A DNA stretch of 64,000 bases from Linum tenue (lineage: Eukaryota; Streptophyta; Magnoliopsida; Malpighiales; Linaceae), in NCBI GenBank assembly GCA_946122785.1, contig CAMGYJ010000009.1, positions 31,097,633 through 31,161,632 of the forward strand. Reading direction: 5' to 3'. Shown here piece after piece: positions 58,300-64,000 of the stretch. Every line of letters begins with the position of its first letter. Positions within the stretch are counted from its first letter, which is position 1. The position numbers were made by a program, and so were the translations under genes. A model generated the notes under the pieces. The model saw only the letters and a program-made list of their open reading frames with translations, did not search any database and was not told the origin of the DNA.

Positions 58300-58361
58300 C
58301 TCCACCAGTGCTCTAGTGGTATGATTTTCGTCTAGTGGTATGCTACTACTACCACTGGTAT
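58300..58361. repeat. TAGTGGTA-type simple repeat, left of solo LTR F
   Basis: CTAGTGGTATG and TACCACTGGTA words recur. The same words continue to the right of F at 59707-59860, so F landed inside this tract. Confidence 0.6.
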
Positions 58362-59706
58362 TGACACGCTAAAATACAACACCTAACAATGGCCAAGTGT
58401 AACCAATGAAAGGGACTGCAGTATAGGCAAGTTTAATTATCAACTCGGGGTCTAGATCTACTGCTTACTCCGTGATTCTCTATTATCTAGCAACCTAAGT
58501 CGAGTGATTGTTGTGAAAAGTAAAAGCAACAAGAAAGCAGTAAATTGTTCGGGTTTCTAAAGCAGGCAAGAGTCACTCGGGATTGAGTCCCCCTAGCCCC
58601 TTAGTTAGGTTCAATTGCAATTCCCTGGGCTGATTTACTGTTGATTAGACTGCGGAAGATCCGACAGTAGCTTGGAATCTCTTAAGCTGACCAAGCCCTC
58701 TCAGTCTAACTACCCGGCAGACGACTAGTCTTCACCGGGATAGAAAGCTGAGGCTATGAACACAGAACTCCACTACTGGCGTCAAGAACACCAGTACAAA
58801 GCAGTAAACTGGCTAACTCTCGTATAGCCAATCTCCTACTATCGAATGAAGAGACTCTAACAACCTAATCAGATTCTATCTATCTAAGGTTGAAGCAGAA
58901 ATTGAGACAAGCTGATCAGACTCAAATCAATTCAATAAACATGCATCATTCGATTAAAATCAAACAGTAATATCATCCCAAGTCATTACAATCAAATCCC
59001 TAACACAAGGAACTAGGGTTCTTCATACCCAAGTGAGAGAAGGGTTCTACTCCATAGAGAGAGAAGAGAAAACAAGAATCGGATTAGTCATACTCATAAC
59101 GATGAGGATAATCTGCTCCGGGACGATGATTTTCACTCCTATGACGATCTCCAGGCTCGATTCGATGAAATCCAGCTCTAGGACAGCTTCTAGGATGTGT
59201 TCTTCGCACTTTCTCTCTCTAGGGCTCTGTTTTTGCTCTGAAAACACGATTCTCCCACTTCTGGCTCGGATTAGGCTTTAAAACCGGCTTTCCCGAGTTG
59301 CACGGCCAGGTGCACGGCCGTGCACATCACCATTCTGGCCGTGCACCCTGAAACGCACCGTTTCACTTAATCGGCCTTCAACCATCCTGCACGGCCAGGT
59401 GCACGGCCGTGCAGATCTTCAGGGGTGCCCGTGCAGCTCCTCGGCATAAGGCGCACGGCCAGAGTTGCATATTGCACGGCCGTGCAGCCTCCCTGGTCTG
59501 CCCGTGCAGCTCTCCAAAAGGCTCGCCATTCGTCCGTTCGTCGTCCAATCAACCCCAGACTCGCTCCTAAGCCTTCATTCACGTACTAGGACCTGAAATA
59601 TCACAAACAAGCACAACCTAGCGTGAAATCGGCCTAAAACACGAGAATCAACACCTCAAACGGTGTAAGAACGGGGGTGAAAACATGTGTAAATAACGGT
59701 CTATCA
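58362..59706 (-). mobile_element. Solo LTR F, joining A-type and B-type sequence
   Basis: A 1345-bp LTR on the minus strand (TGATAGACCG start at 59706, GCGTGTCA end at 58362), flanked by GGTAT at 58357-58361 and 59707-59711. Most of it matches element A, including GCACGGCCGTGC motifs (59310-59490). The final 70 bp or so (58362-58433) match element B's LTR end instead. No internal sequence remains. Confidence 0.9.
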
Positions 59707-59860
59707 GGTATCACTACCAGTGGACAGTGGTAGTGGTACGCTACCACTGCCATTGGTAGCGGTCCTAGTGAGTAGTGGTAGCACTACCAGTGATAGTGTA
59801 CGCTACCAGTGGTACCAATACTACTAGTATGATACCATATAGAAATCACTACTACTAGAG
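59707..59860. repeat. TAGTGGTA-type simple repeat, right of solo LTR F
   Basis: GTGGTAGTGGTACGCTACC and similar words, many self-complementary, continue from the left side. Confidence 0.6.
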
Positions 59861-60994
59861 ACTAACACACACAAAAAAAAAATAGATCTGAAAAAAAAGG
59901 ATGAGGAAAAGGGGAGGTTGTGATCTTGGTGGGAGGCGGAGGAAGAGGAAGACAGAGGACTGCGGAGGAAGCAGCGGCGGTGGCGTGAGAGGGCGGAGGT
60001 GTTGGCTGGGCGGAGGAGATGAGGAGAGGGAAGGGGACAACGACGACGTGAGGACAGCAACGACGACGTGAAGACAATGGCGGCGACGGGAGGACGTCAC
60101 CGATAGGAGGAGGGGATGGTGGTGGCGCAGAATGATGAGAGCAGGATGGCTGCTCTATTCAAGTTAGAGGGAGAGAGGAAGATGATGGATCTGTTAGGGT
60201 TAGAGGAAGAGAGAGGAGAGGAATATGAAGAGTTATTAGCGGAGAGAGATCTGATGTGGTTATTTTTTCGTCCAAAAATACACCTTGATTAATCTCCTCC
60301 ATCCATTCAAAAAAAGAATGAGAGATAATGAATATAATGGCTGGGAGGTGGGTAGCGTATCTCACAACCCTTAAAAGGGAAGTGACAGTATCTCACCCAT
60401 GTTTAACATGAATGTTATATTTTTTAGGCCATAGGTTTTTTGCCTTTCTGAGAAACTTATGGAAACAAAGAGTCATTCATAATTGTCTTCCTCCAAAATT
60501 ACTTTCTTACAGAACATGGTCTACCTAACAATAGATAGAGAATATTATTATCAAGACTCCAATCCACGACCACTAAACCAAGAAATAGCTTAGTGGATCA
60601 TATTTTCGTGGTGGTGAAAATTGGAAAGTAAATGGAAGTCAGAGATCTAGACCAGTTCATTTATTTAAATCAACATCTATGTTAGGCTTCTGTTTTCAGT
60701 TGTCTACATTGGTCTGCTATGTAAAAAGAAAGTGGAAATTTTGGGTAAGAATTATGGAGATGAAGAGATTTTAAAAAGGAGAATAACTAGATCTTAACAA
60801 TGAGGAGGTTTCTGTGATAGATGTTACTCAACAGTTTTATACACCAATTATTTGATGAACAATGAAGAAGTGTTCTTTCACTAACTGAGAAAATGGAACT
60901 TGACAGGAAAAATTAGCTCTTTTTATTAATTTTTGTGATATTGGAAAACCAAGGAATGAGATTGAGGAAATTATAGATCTTTACTTGTTGATTG
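59861..60994. other. Purine-rich low-complexity and unassigned DNA
   Basis: 59870-60240 is GA/GCG-rich with short repeats (GGAGGAAG, CGACGACGTGAGGACA). The minus-strand Ser/Pro-rich ORFs are low complexity and not supported. 60241-60994 shows no gene. Confidence 0.5.
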
Positions 60995-62048
60995 TAGGGG
61001 TGGGCATGTGGTTCGGTAAAACTAAATCGACCTGACCCATAACCGATTTGAACCAAACCAAAACCGAACTATTGCTATTCGGTTTGAAAATTGAAAGGTA
61101 AATATCAATGTTTCAAAAATCAGGGTTGTCATGATCGAACCCGAATTATGAACCAAAAATCCAAAATTCTGCTACCCACCTCTGCTAAGCTCATTACTCT
61201 GCCCAATCCAATCCCCCACAACTAACTCTCCTGAAACCCATTACGCCCACCAAACCAGACCTCTCCCGAAGCCCTTTACACCCACAAACGCGTCCTCTCT
61301 TGAAGCCCATTACCCCAAAACCACAAGTCCACAACCCTACTCTCCAATGACCGCAACTCCTTCTGCCACTGCAAAAAGATTCTTATCAACGTGTCTTCGA
61401 TCCTTCACAGGCGTTGCTCCTCTTTCAAATTTATGGATATGCCCCTATTGTTCGCGGCCGCGAATGCGTCATCGGTGGCCTCTGCCGCCGTTGGCGCCTG
61501 TGACCTTCCTCTTTCGTTGTCAATCTCCATCACCATTCTTTGTCCTGGGTTGCTTTTGGTGCCGAAGAAGAGGGGTTGTTTAATTTCATAAGGGCGGCAA
61601 CCATATGCAAAGTTGTAAACGACGGGGAGTGGAAGGTTCTCAGTGGGAGAGGATGACTCGACGATGGAAGGAGCTGAGCGTGACCTCAACGGCAGATGCA
61701 ATTGAGAACGACTCAATGACGAATGGAAGAAGAAAGGAATCGCTAGAAAGTCGTCGCGACTGATGGCGCCAGATCTGGATGTTGCCGCGGGAGAGGGTAG
61801 AAGGAAAAAAGGAGGAAGTGGGAGAGTCAGGACATAGGAGCATATTGGATTTTTTGTGGGTCAATGAGAAAAGAAGAAATATCAAGAGGGAGGAGAAGAT
61901 CGGAATGTCGTGCTTTCCGTTCTGTACCAATATATAATTTGGTTCATCTTGGCCAAACCGAAATACAAATTGGTTTCAGTCTTGGAGGATATTGAGGTAT
62001 TGGTATTCCCTTATTTGGTTCGGTTTCCTTATTCGATGCCCACCCCTA
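60995..62048. mobile_element. hAT-like non-autonomous element with GC-rich interior
   Basis: The ends TAGGGGTGGGCAT and ATGCCCACCCCTA are perfect inverted repeats, with an exact 8-bp duplication GTTGATTG (60987-60994 and 62049-62056). Subterminal GGTTCGGT/ACCGAAC words flank a GC-rich block (61190-61800) that does not resemble the ends and may be captured sequence. No transposase is seen. Confidence 0.88.
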
Positions 62049-62056
62049 GTTGATTG

Positions 62057-62507
62057 TAATCTTCACTGAAACTCCTCCTATTATTTTAAAGGAGAATAAA
62101 GTTCACCAACCAAACTTTGATATTGGCAAATCATCTAGCATGTTTTTCTCCAACTCTGAACAGTGTTCCACCAAACTGACACACATTGTCATGTGGCAAC
62201 CAATTGTGTCCATATAAACTAAGAGATAAATGAGAACGGAACCAAGTTTATTATTTCACTTTTCACACAAAACATTCAGTTCACCATCATATGAAGGGGA
62301 GTATATGGGTCAGGTGGTCCGAGTTTAGTCATTTTAGGCGAATCATACACAACGGTTTTGAAAATGCTAAACCCAAACCCACACAAAAAATAAAAATCGT
62401 ACGACTTGTATATGATAGAGTTGGGTCGGTGGATGATACTTTTTATGTAAAAACCCAACCCAACATAAAAAAAATGCAACTATTTTACACCAAAAATATC
62501 ATAGAAC
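62057..62507. other. Unassigned stretch
   Basis: No gene recognised. AACCCAAACCC/GGGTCGG words near 62320-62465 suggest another decayed hAT-like MITE. Confidence 0.4.
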
Positions 62508-63041
62508 TGTTGGCTAAAACGACATCATCTCAGTCACTTAAAACGGTGTCGCTGGCATACCAAAGGAACGGTCAAGTTTTGGGTTTCGTCCATCGCAGTT
62601 GTTGTCCTCATCTCGAATATGTCAATCTGCAGTTCTCTGTTCCTCTCAAGAGATCGATGAACCGCTCTCCCAGAGCTCCACCGCCTCTACTCAGCAAGCA
62701 ATCATAATCGCTACCTGGAGCGCTTTGTAGGAAACGGCTACTTCCTCTACTCAGTATAAATAGCGAGTGAGTTCTTCATTTTGACTGTAGCGGTTAGTAG
62801 TAAGAGAATTCGGGATTCTGCCTTATCTATCATGGGCTGTTTTGGGTACCATCTTCAGTAGATAGGTCACATGAGTTGAGAACTGGGTGATCTTGTCTTG
62901 GGAAGTTGGGATTGAGTGTTTTCTTTTCTATTGTCAAAAGTGTCAAGTCTCTTAGCTTGGCTAGGGATCGAGTAGATCAATTGTAACTCTGTTTCAATTT
63001 AAATAAAAATTATTTTCTTTCATACTCATTCGTATTTAACA
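62508..63041 (+). repeat. 5' LTR of a Copia-type retrotransposon
   Basis: The right end is set by the primer site two bases further on. The left end at TGTTGGCT is the best TG start, giving about 534 bp. A GTATAAATAG box lies near 62752-62761 and AAATAAAAA near 63000. The 3' LTR is outside the window, so the left boundary cannot be confirmed. Confidence 0.65.
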
Positions 63042-63043
63042 AT

Positions 63044-63055
63044 TGGTATCAGATC
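63044..63055 (+). other. Primer binding site (initiator Met-tRNA type)
   Basis: TGGTATCAGATC is one base from TGGTATCAGAGC, the common Copia primer site complementary to initiator tRNA-Met. Confidence 0.85.
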
Positions 63056-63099
63056 AGGCTCTTTGAAGGACTAACTATCGCCAAAGAGAAGATCACAAG

Positions 63100-64000
63100 A
63101 TGTCTGGATCATCCTCAAGTGTTGTGGCCTATTCGGCAAATACAAACCCACCATGGTTTGATGGAACAGACTACATAGTCTGGAAAAAGAGGATGCGAAT
63201 TTATCTTCGTGGAGTTGACGGAGAATTATGGGCTGTCGTCAGAAAGGGAACAGTTCCTATGAAAGATGAAGATGAAGAAGATTGAAAGGAAGATCAGAAG
63301 ATTTCCTCTCAACTCGACTCAAGGGCTATGCACATTCTGTTCTCAGCTTTATGCCCTGAGGAAAGAAGCCAAGTGGCTCAATGCGAATCTGCAAAGAGAT
63401 TTGGGAGTCTCTTTAGACTACCCATGAAGGTACGTGTGAGGTTAAGGAAAGTAGGATAGATGTGTTATTAAATGAATATGAATCATTTGAAATGAGCTCA
63501 GGAGAGTCTATATCAAGCATGTATAAACGGTTTAATGATCTGATAAATAGACTAAAAGGTTTAGGTAAAACATTTGAAACCAAAGATCTGGTTAGAAAAA
63601 TTCTAAGGTGCTTACCTAGAGAATGGTTACCTAAACGAACTGCAATTGAAGAAGCCAAAGACTTGAATGTTCTATCTATTGAAAGGTTAGTTGGTTCTTT
63701 GCTTAGTCATGAGGAAGTAATCATTCAAATGAATAAAGACGATCATAGAAGAAGGAAAGTCATTGCATTTAAAGCTCAGGAGTGTGACAGTGACTCTAAT
63801 ATAGACATGGGGGAAGAATGTGAGAAAGAATTTGCTTTAGTAAGCAGAAAATTTCATCGAATGCTCAAAATGAAAAGGGAGTTTCAGGCAAAAAGAGCAT
63901 ATTAGGATTCTAGAAACTCTAATAATAATCAGTTCTCTGAGTACAGAAGAGAAAGAGAAGGAACTGATAGAACTCCTGGTAAGACATACGAAAGATACAA
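63100..64000 (+). pseudogene. gag: Copia gag, broken and cut by the window end
   Basis: ATG 63100 opens a Copia Gag N-terminus: PPWFDGTDYIVWKKRMRIYL is a DUF4219-like start. TGA at 63283-63285 breaks it, and the second part is open at 63462-63905 with SISSMYKRFNDLINRLKGLG, LVRKILRCLPREW and the acidic block DSDSNIDMGEECEKEFALVSRKF. These are typical of the Gag (UBN2-like) region of plant Copia elements, upstream of the zinc knuckle. A stop at 63903-63905 follows and the element runs off the window. Confidence 0.8.

Noticed and set aside
59824..60100. Ser/Pro-rich minus-strand ORFs
   Set aside because: They are translations of a purine-rich simple repeat in three frames, with no protein-like conservation.
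61347..61716. Overlapping ORFs in both strands suggesting a gene
   Set aside because: They lie inside a hAT-like element and no frame shows a known domain. At most captured sequence, recorded as such.

Overview
This is repeat-dominated DNA from a flowering plant, probably a eudicot. Almost every recognisable segment is a transposable element or its remains. I see no tRNA, rRNA, CRISPR array or intact host gene. The plant call rests on Athila-type Ty3/Gypsy elements with an Asp-tRNA primer site, L1-type LINEs with ORF1 zinc knuckles and RNase H tails, hAT-like and other inverted-repeat elements, and a Copia element with a Met-tRNA primer site. The mix suggests heterochromatin or pericentromere. 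Letters A-F (LTR elements) and H-K (LINEs) are my own labels.

1-18371 is a three-layer nest. Element C (minus strand, truncated by the window edge) was hit in its LTR by element B (2375-18045, target duplication GCTTC). B was hit early in its ORF by element A (3917-14077, target duplication GGGTA). A's LTRs are both 1349 bp and nearly identical, so it is young. A encodes gag and aspartic protease, then an integrase-like tail, then an ATHILA-type ORF2; reverse transcriptase, RNase H and the integrase core are missing. B encodes one unfamiliar acidic ORF.

18372-36107 holds a truncated possible BED/hAT-type gene start, a LINE 3' fragment (J), AT-rich filler and LINE I. LINE I is split by element D (24189-32685, target duplication GAGAC), whose 3' LTR carries solo LTR E (30426-31869, duplication CATCA). 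A second, unidentified 642-bp insertion sits at 34407-35048. D has the same gag-protease-ORF2 plan as A, also without polymerase.

36108-50800 is AT-rich and gene-poor, with a hairpin-repeat cluster, a 767-bp element with perfect 30-bp inverted repeats, a Helitron helicase scrap, a MITE cluster, LINE K, a 357-bp palindrome and hAT-like MITEs. 50814-58152 is a full-length LINE (H, minus) flanked by a 16-bp duplication and interrupted by a hAT-like element. A solo LTR that joins A-type and B-type sequence (F), another hAT-like element and the 5' end of a Copia element finish the window.

The most interesting signals are shared by A, B and D. A hairpin with a compensatory base-pair change follows the first ORF in A and B, with a weaker version in D. 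Purine-tract motifs recur inside the elements. A and D each have an apparent internal promoter (palindrome cluster, TATA box, then a splice-site pair) ahead of ORF2. The palindromic promoter motif differs between families but matches between LTR and interior within a family. Together these look like a lineage of parasitic, polymerase-less Athila-type elements with a second transcription unit; this is inference, not proof.
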